A DNA stretch of 64,000 bases, taken from contig NZ_JTHN01000153.1 in assembly GCF_001399685.1 (NCBI RefSeq), positions 1 to 64,000 of the forward strand, given 5' to 3'. The notes under the pieces were generated by a model that worked only from the letters and a program-made list of their open reading frames with translations, had not been told where the DNA came from and did no database searches. Positions 9,345 to 16,966 of this stretch are shown here, piece by piece. How positions within the stretch are numbered: position 1 is the first letter of the stretch; every line of letters begins with the position of its first letter. Source of the DNA: Paenibacillus sp. A3. Lineage in GTDB: Bacteria; Bacillota; Bacilli; Paenibacillales; NBRC-103111. A program made the position numbers and the translations under genes.

Positions 9345-9677
9345 ATGTCTCCATTTGTATCCAGATGCTTTCTTGATTTTTTCGTGGCGTTCGGAGTCGT
9401 GCTCGGGGGGACGATGCTGGCCGGCATCAGCGCCGTATTGACGCTCGAACCGCCGGTGTACCGGATGACGAGCGTCGCGGAGCAAATCAAAATTTGGGCG
9501 ATCGTCGCCGCCATCGGCGGAACGATCGATCCGATCCGCGCGATTGAGACGCATTTTATCGAAGGACACATCTCCCCGGCGATCAAACAAATCTTGTACA
9601 TCGTCTGCGCCTTCGTCGGCGCGCATATGGGCTCGACCCTGATCCAGTGGATCTGCAAAGGAGGTAGCGAAGGGTGA
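9345..9677 (+). CDS. ytrH: Sporulation membrane protein YtrH
   Basis: 110 residues, starting MSPFVSRCFLDFFVAFGVVL. Three hydrophobic stretches (about 9-30, 44-62 and 80-98) indicate an integral membrane protein, with the conserved IWAIVAAIGGTIDPIRAIE and FVGAHMGSTLIQWI between and within them. In B. subtilis YtrH and YtrI are made in the mother cell and are needed for efficient sporulation. The ATG has AGGATGAGG just upstream. Its stop overlaps the start of ytrI (GTGA), and a sigma-E-like promoter precedes it. Confidence 0.92.
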   Translation: MSPFVSRCFLDFFVAFGVVLGGTMLAGISAVLTLEPPVYRMTSVAEQIKIWAIVAAIGGTIDPIRAIETHFIEGHISPAIKQILYIVCAFVGAHMGSTLIQWICKGGSEG

Positions 9678-10201
9678 AGGCGCCCGCTTCCGGTTCGTCC
9701 GGCGGTTTTTTGCGTGCGGCGGGCCTTCTTGTCGCCGGAATGGTCATCGGCGCCGCTTTGTTTCTAAGCGTGTACAATCAACGCTTGAATATGATGATCG
9801 AGCAGAACCGGGAGCTTCTCTCCGCCAAGGTGGATCTGGAGGTCAAAATCGCCGATTTGACCAAAACGAAAAATCAGCAGACGACGATTAATCTCCTGAA
9901 CATTTATATCGAGCCCGGGGAGCACACGACGCTCGACAAGGTGACGGAAAGCGAGCTGAAGCGCCGCATTCACGGCGATTTGAAAAAAATCGTCGTCGGC
10001 CGCAAAATATCGGATTTTGCCGCCATGCCCGACGTGTACGAGCAAATTTTGACAGAGAAGCCTTACGTCGGCGTAATGGATAAGGATTATATCGTACAGG
10101 ACGTCAAATGGATCGTGCTGACGCAAACGGAGCTTAAGGTATGGGTCACGGTCAAAGAGTGGAAGCGCATCCCGCTCTCGTATTCTCCTGCTGCCGGTTG
10201 A
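9674..10201 (+). CDS. ytrI: Sporulation membrane protein YtrI
   Basis: 175 residues from a GTG that overlaps the ytrH stop, with AAAGGAGG upstream. One membrane segment near residues 13-32 (FLRAAGLLVAGMVIGAALFL) is followed by a short coiled coil (LNMMIEQNRELLSAKVDLEV) and an extracytoplasmic domain ending LKVWVTVKEWKRIPLSYSPA. This is the layout of YtrI, the partner of YtrH in sporulation. The next gene, ytpI, begins 62 bases after the stop. Confidence 0.88.
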   Translation: MKAPASGSSGGFLRAAGLLVAGMVIGAALFLSVYNQRLNMMIEQNRELLSAKVDLEVKIADLTKTKNQQTTINLLNIYIEPGEHTTLDKVTESELKRRIHGDLKKIVVGRKISDFAAMPDVYEQILTEKPYVGVMDKDYIVQDVKWIVLTQTELKVWVTVKEWKRIPLSYSPAAG

Positions 10202-10263
10202 TTTCCCTGGCGGAAATCGCTAAAGTGGAAGCAGAACCCGTACATAAGGATGTGCCGCTCAAG

Positions 10264-10551
10264 ATGCAAACCATTCAATGGACGCTCAGCGTGCTGATCG
10301 TCATCTTCCTCGTATTGTCTTTATATTTCAGCATGCGTTACCGCCGGGAAGCGGAACCGAAGCAGCGCGGCCTGTACTCGGCCCGGATGAACATCTGCAT
10401 GGGACTTATGCTTGTCGTGATCGCCGTATCCCAGCTGTTCTTCTTCGAAGATTCCGCAACCCGCCGCATCTTCGGAACCGTCTGCCTGCTGCTCGGCTTG
10501 TTCAATCTGTTTGCGGGCATCCGCAATCACAATCTGTTCAGCCGGAAATAA
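10264..10551 (+). CDS. ytpI: YtpI-family small membrane protein
   Basis: 95 residues starting MQTIQWTLSVLIVIFLVLSL, with three hydrophobic segments (about 5-22, 44-62 and 67-85) and conserved basic ends. The size and gene order (dnaE, ytrH, ytrI, ytpI) match B. subtilis YtpI, whose function is not established. The open frame extends 41 codons further, but that part is polar, overlaps the end of ytrI in another frame and lacks a ribosome site. The ATG at 10264 has AAGGA 13 bases upstream, a rather long spacing, so the start is less certain than the gene. Confidence 0.8.
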   Translation: MQTIQWTLSVLIVIFLVLSLYFSMRYRREAEPKQRGLYSARMNICMGLMLVVIAVSQLFFFEDSATRRIFGTVCLLLGLFNLFAGIRNHNLFSRK

Positions 10552-10607
10552 GCCGGCCCCGCCTAAAACGCTCCGAAAGGCACCGGAGGACGATAGTCCT
10601 TCCGGCC

Positions 10608-10638
10608 GCCCGCCAAGCCCGTGAAGCCATTGGCGGGC
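10608..10638 (+). terminator. Possible transcription end between ytpI and ytoI
   Basis: Perfect 9-base arms GCCCGCCAA and TTGGCGGGC enclose a 13-base loop between two convergent genes. No proper T-run follows on either strand, so this is weak evidence for intrinsic termination. Confidence 0.3.
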
Positions 10639-10676
10639 TTGAACGGCTCCGCAGCCGCCCTTGTTCCCGCTCCCCT

Positions 10677-12023
10677 CTAAGGCTCGAATACTTGCGCCGT
10701 CAGCATCGCCTTGGCCACCAAGACGCCATCGAGATGCATCTCGACATCGATTTTGCCGAATTTGCGGCTCACCTCGATGATGCGGGGACGAATTTCCACC
10801 GCGCTGTCGATCTGCACCGGCTTGATAAAATACGAAGCCATGTTGTCCAGCACAAGATCGCCCTTCTTGACATCCTGCACCGCGTGATAAGCGGCCTGCG
10901 TCATCAGCACCGTCAGCACGCCTTCGGAAACGGTGCCGAGCCGGTTCGTCATCTGCGGGGTAATCGTCCCGCGGAAGACGGTATGCCCGTCCCCGCCCTT
11001 CTCCTCGCAGAAGCCCGACCAGATCAAATCCTCGAACGTCTCCCCGTGCTGCGGCTGGCGCTGTATATGCTGCATCGCCTTCAGCACGTCCTTGCGGCTG
11101 ATGACGCCGGTCAGCTTGCGGCTCATGTCGATGATCGGCAGCAGCTCGATGCCCTCCCATACCATCAGATGGGCCGCCGCCGCCACCGACGTGTTTACGC
11201 TTGCCGTCACCGGTCCCCGGGTCATCCGCTTGTCGATCGTCTGATCCGGCTCGGCGCCGATCAAATCCTTCGACGTAATCATGCCGATGACGCGGTTCCA
11301 CTCGTCCACCACCGGAAACCGGCTGTGCCCGGTTTCCTCGTGCAGCCGCTGCCAGTCTTTCAGCGTATGATGCGCCTTCAACGCGTACACCTGCATCGAT
11401 TGGGGGACAATATCCTCGATCAGCAAAATTTTCTTCTTGATCAGCCGGTCGTAAATCGCACGGTTGATCAAGGATGCGACCGTGAACGTATCGTAGCTGC
11501 TGGAAATGATGGGAAGCTCCAGCCGGTCGGCAAGCTCCTTGACCTCCTCGCTTGTTCCGAAGCCGCCCGTAATCAGCACGCCCGCCCCTTGCTCCAACGC
11601 GCCCAGATGCGCCGTGCTCCGGTTTCCGACGATCAGCAGGCTGCCCGGATCGATATAGCGCATCATCGCATCCTGCTCCATCGCGCCGATGACGAACTTG
11701 TTCAAGGTCTTCTCCAAGCCCGTCATGCCGCCGAGCACTTCACCGTCGACCATATTGACGACTTCCGCGAACGTCAGCTTATCCATCTGGTCGCGCAGCT
11801 TTTTCTCGACGCGGACCGTGCCTACCCGCTCCTTCGTCGCCACCAGTCCGATCGCATCCGCCTCCTTGATCGCGCGGTAAGCCGTCCCTTCGCTGACCCC
11901 CAGCATCTCGGCGATTTTTCGGACGGAGATTTTGCTGCCGATGTTCAAGCTCTCGATATATTTCAAGATTTGTTCGTGCTTGGTTGCGGCTTCCTGCACG
12001 TTGATCGTTTCGTTTTCACTCAT
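10677..12023 (-). CDS. ytoI: YtoI-like regulator: HTH, DRTGG, paired CBS and hot-dog thioesterase domains
   Basis: 448 residues with four recognisable parts. They are an N-terminal helix-turn-helix (KISVRKIAEMLGVSEGTAYR), a DRTGG-type domain (VLITGGFGTSEEVKELADRL), a CBS pair around 190-310 (HSRFPVVDEWNRVIGMITSK; LTGVISRKDVLKAMQHIQR) and a C-terminal 4HBT-like hot-dog domain (AAYHAVQDVKKGDLVLDNMA). B. subtilis YtoI has the same order and size. CBS pairs usually bind adenine nucleotides, so a nucleotide- or thioester-sensing regulator is likely, but the targets are unknown. I chose the ATG at 12021-12023 over a TTG four codons upstream; GGTGAG lies before it. Convergent with ytpI. Confidence 0.9.
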   Translation of the reverse strand: MSENETINVQEAATKHEQILKYIESLNIGSKISVRKIAEMLGVSEGTAYRAIKEADAIGLVATKERVGTVRVEKKLRDQMDKLTFAEVVNMVDGEVLGGMTGLEKTLNKFVIGAMEQDAMMRYIDPGSLLIVGNRSTAHLGALEQGAGVLITGGFGTSEEVKELADRLELPIISSSYDTFTVASLINRAIYDRLIKKKILLIEDIVPQSMQVYALKAHHTLKDWQRLHEETGHSRFPVVDEWNRVIGMITSKDLIGAEPDQTIDKRMTRGPVTASVNTSVAAAAHLMVWEGIELLPIIDMSRKLTGVISRKDVLKAMQHIQRQPQHGETFEDLIWSGFCEEKGGDGHTVFRGTITPQMTNRLGTVSEGVLTVLMTQAAYHAVQDVKKGDLVLDNMASYFIKPVQIDSAVEIRPRIIEVSRKFGKIDVEMHLDGVLVAKAMLTAQVFEP

Positions 12024-12172
12024 CTGTCTCACCAATCCATTCTAATTCTGTATCACTCTGTACTATATCTTATCATTTTTTTTGCACGAAAAAAACTGTG
12101 CCCAGGACTAGAAAATGAGCCCGTCAGCATACAATGGATTAGGCAAAACCCCATAGGAGGTGTGGAATCCAT

Positions 12173-12505
12173 ATGCCAGACAGTCTACTCGCAGGCGAGA
12201 CGCTGACCGTCTATGAGCTTGAAACGCGCGACGCGGAAGCATTCAACCGGTGCAAGGAGCGCATTCACAGCATATGCACCGAATATTTGCAGAGACCCGT
12301 GCGCGTATATACGGTTCACGGGCACAGCTACGAAGGCGTGATCGTGAAAGTCGACGATCATTACGTGTATTTGCAAATGTCTCCGGAGCACGGCCGCGCC
12401 CTGCTTCCCGGCCCTTATGCTTATCCGTACTACAATCCCTACTACAGCAACGTGGTATTGCCGCTCGTCCTATTCGATTTGCTGGCCATCTCGCTCATCG
12501 TGTAG
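12173..12505 (+). CDS. Hypothetical protein with Sm-like core and Tyr/Pro-rich tail
   Basis: 110 residues behind a strong ATAGGAGGTG site. The N-terminal half is mixed and acidic. Residues 42-70 (RPVRVYTVHGHSYEGVIVKV, then DDHYVYLQ) look like a small beta-barrel of the kind that modifies RNA- or surface-binding proteins. Next comes a Tyr/Pro-rich PYAYPYYNPYYSN, and the protein ends in a hydrophobic segment, VVLPLVLFDLLAISLIV. Such tails are frequent in spore-associated proteins of Paenibacillaceae, but a coat role is only a guess. It has its own strong terminator at 12515-12562. I do not recognise the family. Confidence 0.75.
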   Translation: MPDSLLAGETLTVYELETRDAEAFNRCKERIHSICTEYLQRPVRVYTVHGHSYEGVIVKVDDHYVYLQMSPEHGRALLPGPYAYPYYNPYYSNVVLPLVLFDLLAISLIV

Positions 12506-12514
12506 CTGGAGCAG

Positions 12515-12562
12515 AAAAAAAGTCCGTTTTCCACCGCACAAGGGGTGAAAACGGACTTTTTT
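12515..12562. terminator. Strong bidirectional intrinsic terminator
   Basis: AAAAGTCCGTTTT and AAAACGGACTTTT form a 13-pair helix, extended inside by ACC/GGT, with A-runs and T-runs on both sides. It serves the plus gene ending at 12505 and the minus gene ending at 12565. Confidence 0.85.
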
Positions 12563-12564
12563 CG

Positions 12565-12843
12565 CTATTTTTTGATCTGCAAAAGGCTGCGCCTGCCCTG
12601 CAGCGATTGCTCCAGCCGCCATTTTTTCATTCGTTTGATCTTGAGCAGCTCCCGCTTCGTCTCCTCCTCCACGCCAAGCAGCTCGTGTAAATGCGCGGCC
12701 GTGACGAGCAGCGCAAAGACGATCCATCCTGCGCCGAATACGGCAGGCAGCGTCCAGCCCCCGCCGAAATCGAGCCTCGGTACGGCATATAGCATCATGC
12801 CCAGCGCCAGGGCCAACCCAACGATATTCCGGGTCCCCTTCAA
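12565..12843 (-). CDS. Small membrane protein of unknown function
   Basis: 92 residues from a TTG start (LKGTRNIVGLALALGMMLYA). I preferred this over a start 19 codons upstream because GGGGAGG precedes it and the extra codons cover a palindromic control region. Two membrane segments (about 5-22 and 32-53) are followed by a basic, helical cytoplasmic tail (HELLGVEEETKRELLKIKRM). There are no known motifs. Upstream, at 12860-12885, lie two adjacent palindromes that look like an operator. It shares the bidirectional terminator with its convergent neighbour. Confidence 0.65.
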   Translation of the reverse strand: MKGTRNIVGLALALGMMLYAVPRLDFGGGWTLPAVFGAGWIVFALLVTAAHLHELLGVEEETKRELLKIKRMKKWRLEQSLQGRRSLLQIKK

Positions 12844-12859
12844 AATTCCAGCCTCCCCT

Positions 12860-12885
12860 CGTACAACTTGTACGATACATTGTAT
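12860..12885 (-). promoter_or_regulatory. Adjacent palindromes, operator-like
   Basis: CGTACAA-C-TTGTACG (12860-12874) is a perfect 7-1-7 palindrome and ATACA-T-TGTAT (12875-12885) a perfect 5-1-5 palindrome. They abut with no gap and share the half-site core TGTA/TACA. They lie 16-42 bases before the start of the small membrane protein, directly upstream of its ribosome site. Confidence 0.4.
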
Positions 12886-12929
12886 GAGGGTCCCGGCCAA
12901 AATAGCACCTTATCGGCTCCTTAACTTCG

Positions 12930-14075
12930 CTAGGCGCTCCCTCCGGGGCTCGGCTTCGGCTTCTTGCGCCGGAACGGCCGCATGGCTTGTCCGTACAGGA
13001 CCGTAGCGATCCACGGAACCGTCAGGCTAAGCGCGAACGCCCCAAATACATAGGCATGATAAGCCGACATGGCGCCGCTGTACGGGAGGACATGCGTTTT
13101 GTAATAGGTAAGCACCGCCGGATGCGCCAGATAGATGCCGAACGAGGCGGCTCCGAGCGCCATGAGCACACGCGCCGCCGCTTTTGCCCGCTCCAGCAGC
13201 AGTTGGCCCAACCGGATCAAGCTCATGGCGGCAAAACCCGCATAAGCGAAAAACAAAACCTGATACCACGGGTGGGCCAAAACGATGTTCAACCGCACTT
13301 CCATCTGGAACAAGCCCATGAAGCCGAAGCCCAGCACAGCCGTCAGCGGCAGCACCCAGACGAAGTGCTTGCGAATCCAAGCCGAAAACGCTTCGTAATG
13401 GAGGCCGATCCACCCGCCCAGCGTAAACATGCTGAAATAGTTGATGCAGAGCGAAGGCATATGGCCGAACGGCTCCACCCAGTTGTGATACGCATAAAAC
13501 CCGGCCTGAATGAGCAGGCCGATCCAGATCAAGCCGCTGCGGAACCAGCGAAATGCCCGGCACAGCCACATCAGCAGCGGGAACAGCAAATAAAACTGGA
13601 CGATGATGACCATAAAATACAAGTGATACGAAGCATCCGCCCACGGCAGCAAATCCAAAAATTCGCCCGTGTTCCAATGCAGGTTCGCCCGGAAATAAAT
13701 CCACTGGTTGTACAAGTAATAAAAGAACGACCAAACCAGATACGGGTAGAGCACCTGCTTGACCCGCCTCAAATAAAACTGCAGCGCCTGCTTGCCGCCG
13801 AAGTCGTCCTGGTAGCGGTAAAACAGCACCAGACCGCTGACCAAAATAAACACCGGCACGGCAAAATTGGCAAGCTTGTTGAGCGCCAGATACACCGCCT
13901 GGGAGCCGCTGCCCGGCGGCAGCTCGACCGTGGCGTCGGACGTCGAGTGAATGAGCACGACCGCGAGAATGGCGATGGCCCGGACGATGTCCAGCTCCAG
14001 CAGCTTCGGTTTCGATTTTCTTTTCGTTTCTGTCACGTGCGTTTCTTTTCCCTTCTTGCGTAAGTTCATAGGCAT
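12930..14075 (-). CDS. Acyltransferase 3 family membrane protein (OafA/YrhL-like)
   Basis: 381 residues with about ten membrane segments. The family hallmarks are near the N-terminus: LLELDIVRAIAILAVVLIHS with the catalytic-type His, then PVFILVSGLVLFYRYQDDFG. Members transfer acyl groups, often acetyl, onto carbohydrates or other surface molecules at the membrane. The tail is cytoplasmic and basic (AMRPFRRKKPKPSPGGSA). The start is uncertain. An in-frame GTG at 14034-14036 has AGAAGGG upstream and a more usual N-terminal length, while the ATG at 14075 has no clear site. No sugar-polymer genes are adjacent, so the acceptor is unknown. Confidence 0.88.
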   Translation of the reverse strand: MPMNLRKKGKETHVTETKRKSKPKLLELDIVRAIAILAVVLIHSTSDATVELPPGSGSQAVYLALNKLANFAVPVFILVSGLVLFYRYQDDFGGKQALQFYLRRVKQVLYPYLVWSFFYYLYNQWIYFRANLHWNTGEFLDLLPWADASYHLYFMVIIVQFYLLFPLLMWLCRAFRWFRSGLIWIGLLIQAGFYAYHNWVEPFGHMPSLCINYFSMFTLGGWIGLHYEAFSAWIRKHFVWVLPLTAVLGFGFMGLFQMEVRLNIVLAHPWYQVLFFAYAGFAAMSLIRLGQLLLERAKAAARVLMALGAASFGIYLAHPAVLTYYKTHVLPYSGAMSAYHAYVFGAFALSLTVPWIATVLYGQAMRPFRRKKPKPSPGGSA

Positions 14076-14150
14076 TTGTACGCTTCAGCCATTGTAACAT
14101 AACGCCCTCGCGGAATGCATCCGTTCGTTCAAATGATTTCCAGTACGTAT

Positions 14151-14205
14151 TTTACTTACCTTTACTTATTATCGCTTGCAACATTTAAGTACTTTCGCTT
14201 ATAAT
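14151..14205 (+). promoter_or_regulatory. Sigma-A promoter and tandem repeat upstream of the DeoR-type regulator
   Basis: TTGCAA (14176-14181), an 18-base spacer and a perfect TATAAT (14200-14205) form a good vegetative promoter 43 bases before the regulator's start. Two direct copies of TTTACTTA at a 10-base interval (14151-14170) lie just upstream, a spacing of one helical turn that suits a DeoR-type operator. Confidence 0.55.
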
Positions 14206-14247
14206 GCGGTTAAAGATATTGTCATCCTGCATCGGAAGGAGCCTGTC

Positions 14248-15021
14248 ATGTATCAGGAGGAACGGTTAATCGCCATTTTACAGCACATGCAAGCGCATCA
14301 GCGCATTTCCGTGGAAGAGATCTGCGAGCTGTTTCAGGTTTCCCGGGATACGGCCCGCCGGGATATCGTCAAGCTGGAGGAGCAGGGAAAAATTTTGCGC
14401 ACGCGCGGGGGAGCGATCTGGCCTTCGCTGAATAAAGACATCTCGGGCTACCGCGACCGGCTGCAAGCGGAATCCGACGTGAAACGGGCGATTGGCCGGC
14501 TCGCCGCTTCGCTGATCCACAGCGGCGACTACTTGTTCATGGACGCTTCCACGACGGTGCTTCATGCGGCGGAGCAGCTTCGAACCGACGGCCACGTCAT
14601 CGTGACCAACTCGATCGACATTGCCGGTCTCCTCTCTCCCAAACAAGGCAGCACCGTGCATTTGCTCGGCGGAGTCGTCCACCCGCACCACCGTTTTATT
14701 TCCGGCGCGCGAACGCTCGAGATGCTTCGCGACTATCAGGCCGACAAGCTGATCCTCGGCACCAGCGGGCTGACGCCGGACGGGCTGACCAACCCCTTCG
14801 AGGAGGAAGGCTATGTTATGAAGGAGATGATCCGCCGCGCCGATCAAGTGATCGTGCTGGCGGATCATACGAAGTTCGGTCTCCGCCAATTTTACCGGGT
14901 AGCGGGACTGGATTGCATCGATATTGTCATTACGGACCGGCCGCCTGCAGAGCCGATGAGCGAAGCGCTGCGTCGGCACAATATCGAAATTCTGATCGCC
15001 GAAGGAGTGGACGAACGATGA
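14248..15021 (+). CDS. DeoR-family transcriptional regulator
   Basis: 257 residues from an ATG with GGAAGGAG upstream; the open frame runs 24 codons further back, over the promoter. The N-terminal helix-turn-helix (HQRISVEEICELFQVSRDTA, then RRDIVKLEEQGKILRTRGG) is followed by a DeoR C-terminal sensor domain with DYLFMDASTTVLHAAEQL, IVTNSIDIAGLL and VLADHTKFG. These sensors bind phosphorylated sugars. Its stop overlaps the start of a HAD phosphatase by 3 bases, so the pair probably handle one sugar phosphate, the HAD enzyme dephosphorylating what the regulator senses. This pairing is inference. Confidence 0.92.
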   Translation: MYQEERLIAILQHMQAHQRISVEEICELFQVSRDTARRDIVKLEEQGKILRTRGGAIWPSLNKDISGYRDRLQAESDVKRAIGRLAASLIHSGDYLFMDASTTVLHAAEQLRTDGHVIVTNSIDIAGLLSPKQGSTVHLLGGVVHPHHRFISGARTLEMLRDYQADKLILGTSGLTPDGLTNPFEEEGYVMKEMIRRADQVIVLADHTKFGLRQFYRVAGLDCIDIVITDRPPAEPMSEALRRHNIEILIAEGVDER

Positions 15022-15833
15022 TTAAACTGATCGTTAGCGATTTAGACGGCACGCTGCTGCTCGGGCACCGGACAATCCGTCCGGAGGACCGTCAGGCGCT
15101 GCACGACGCGATCGGACGCGGGGTTGACGTCGCTTTCGCCTCCGGACGCATGCGTCCGGAAATTGCGAAGGTGATGGAAACGGTCGGAATCACCGCCCAC
15201 TGCATCTCGCAAAACGGCGCCTACGTGCACGCAGCCGGCGGGGAGCTGATCCGCCACCACGCGTTCGAGCGCGAATTGATCGTCGAGCTCTCGCAGGCGG
15301 CAGCCGGCCTGCCGTTTCTGACGCTGCTCGCCGGACCCGACCGCTACATGACGGAACGGTGGAGCGAGCATGCGCAGCGGCTCGCCCCGCGGCTGATGGC
15401 TCCTTTCGAGGCGGTGGAGGGCCTCCGGGAGCGGCTCGGACGCGACCTCGTCTGCGGCAAAATTTCGTTCATGGGCGATGTCGGCCGACTCCGCGAATTT
15501 CAGCAAACGCTGCTGGCGCGATACGGGGAAGCGGTTGACGCGTATATTTCGGATATCGATTGTTTGGATGTCATGCCCAAGGGAAGTTCCAAAGGTAGCG
15601 GCCTGCTTGCCCTCCTGGAGAAGCTGAATATCCGCCCGGAAGAAACGGCCTGCTTCGGCGACGCCTTCAACGATTTGTCCATGTTTGCGGTAACGCCGCA
15701 CAGCTTCGCCATGGCTTCAAGCCACCCGGACGTGCAAGCCCGCGCTTCTTGCACTGTACCGTATATCTCCGAAGCGGTACGGTGGATCGACGGGTACAAC
15801 GCCGGGGCAGTTGCCTCCGCCGGCAACCGCTAA
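15018..15833 (+). CDS. Cof-type HAD hydrolase (phosphosugar phosphatase-like)
   Basis: 271 residues starting MIKLIVSDLDGTLLLGHRTI, with the HAD nucleophile motif DLDGT at 8-12. A C2-type cap follows, then the late motifs LDVMPKGSSKGSGLLALLEK and ETACFGDAFNDLSMFAV, which carry the Lys and the metal-binding Asp pair. Cof-type enzymes dephosphorylate sugar phosphates, pyridoxal phosphate or FMN, and the substrate cannot be read from sequence. AAGGAG lies ten bases before the ATG, which overlaps the regulator's stop. Its stop overlaps the convergent gerC stop by 3 bases. Confidence 0.9.
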   Translation: MIKLIVSDLDGTLLLGHRTIRPEDRQALHDAIGRGVDVAFASGRMRPEIAKVMETVGITAHCISQNGAYVHAAGGELIRHHAFERELIVELSQAAAGLPFLTLLAGPDRYMTERWSEHAQRLAPRLMAPFEAVEGLRERLGRDLVCGKISFMGDVGRLREFQQTLLARYGEAVDAYISDIDCLDVMPKGSSKGSGLLALLEKLNIRPEETACFGDAFNDLSMFAVTPHSFAMASSHPDVQARASCTVPYISEAVRWIDGYNAGAVASAGNR

Positions 15834-16966
15834 TCCGTCTGGCCGGTCCGCAAAATTTTCGTGCTCACCTCGACACGCACCTTGGCTTTCGGATACAGCT
15901 GCTTCCATTTGTCCACAGTCAGGCCGCTGCCCCGGTGCTGCGCCCGGTACTTCTCTCCGAAGCCGACGGGATCGACGTTCAGCTTCTGCGTTTTTTCGAT
16001 AAACGCCATCGCGTTAGCTTGAACCGCCTTGCTCGCTTCGCGCTCCAATAGTTCGATCACCTGCCGGTTCCGCAGATTGACCGGTGACGAGATCTCCTGC
16101 AGCCTCCCGCTCAAGCGAACTTGCACCGTGAATGCCAGCTGCTTCGCATTGGTCAACCGGATCCGGCTTTCGCTTTTCACCGAATCGAGCACAAGATAAA
16201 TCTGCTTCTGCCCTTTGGACGGGGAGACGATCGAGCCGAGCGCTTCCGGCGATAGGCCAATCTCCGTCATCCCGGAGTAGAATCGATCCCGCAACAGCCG
16301 GAGATAAAAAATTTTGCGCAGCGGCATCGTCGCGACCATCCGGTCTCCCCGGAACAGAGCAGCTCCGTATAAAATAATCTCGTTATTCCGTTGAACGATG
16401 TACGGGAGCACCGGGTCTCTCCCCGGTGAGTACAGATCGCGGATGTATTCATGCAGAATCGGAGAGACCATCTCCTCGCTTTCTACGTTTTGCCGGATCG
16501 ATTGAAACAAATATTCGCCGACATTGCCGATCTCGGGATAGCGTCTTGTCATCAGATCGTAGGCCCGTCCTTTGGAAACGGCCAAATAGACAGCCGAGCC
16601 GACCTCCGGATCGCGCAGCATCGTATCGACGAGCTCGGTCAATCCTTTGCGCGCCAAGTCCTCATGGTATACGACGACCCGGAGCTGGCCCGAGGTCAGT
16701 TTTTTGCGCGATTCGATATTACTGTTGTACCGGAGCCCCTTGCTCGTATATGCGGTCGACGTAATGACATTGGAGCGCTCCTTTGCTCCCGGGTCAATCT
16801 CGTAGAGCACCGAGGTGCCAAGAATTTTGTCTCCCGGGGCTTCGTCGTATCCGGCGGCAATGACCAGCCCGAGTCTCTCCAGCACCCGGGCCTGCACACA
16901 GCCCGCCACGACGGAAGCCGCCAGCAGAAGCATGGCCGCCGTCATGGCCGTTCGTTTCAGCTTCAT
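15830..16966 (-). CDS. Germinant receptor C subunit, Ger(x)C lipoprotein
   Basis: 378 residues. The signal peptide MKLKRTAMTAAMLLLAASVV runs into a lipobox VAGC with Cys23, so it is a lipoprotein. The body matches the GerC family: ERLGLVIAAGYDEAPGDKIL, SGQLRVVVYHEDLARKGLTE, an ILYGAALFRGDRMVATM strand set, and the C-terminal EREASKAVQANAMAFIEKTQ. It is anchored on the outer face of the inner spore membrane as part of the GerA-GerB-GerC nutrient receptor. The start at 16964-16966 is set by AAAGGAGCG and a 4-base ATGA overlap with gerB; the open frame extends 92 codons further into gerB and is not used. Confidence 0.92.
   Translation of the reverse strand: MKLKRTAMTAAMLLLAASVVAGCVQARVLERLGLVIAAGYDEAPGDKILGTSVLYEIDPGAKERSNVITSTAYTSKGLRYNSNIESRKKLTSGQLRVVVYHEDLARKGLTELVDTMLRDPEVGSAVYLAVSKGRAYDLMTRRYPEIGNVGEYLFQSIRQNVESEEMVSPILHEYIRDLYSPGRDPVLPYIVQRNNEIILYGAALFRGDRMVATMPLRKIFYLRLLRDRFYSGMTEIGLSPEALGSIVSPSKGQKQIYLVLDSVKSESRIRLTNAKQLAFTVQVRLSGRLQEISSPVNLRNRQVIELLEREASKAVQANAMAFIEKTQKLNVDPVGFGEKYRAQHRGSGLTVDKWKQLYPKAKVRVEVSTKILRTGQTD

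Noticed and set aside
14913-15017. Extension of the Cof-type HAD protein by 35 codons upstream
   Set aside because: It would overlap the DeoR gene in another frame; the ATG at 15018 has its own AAGGAG and begins right at the HAD nucleophile motif.
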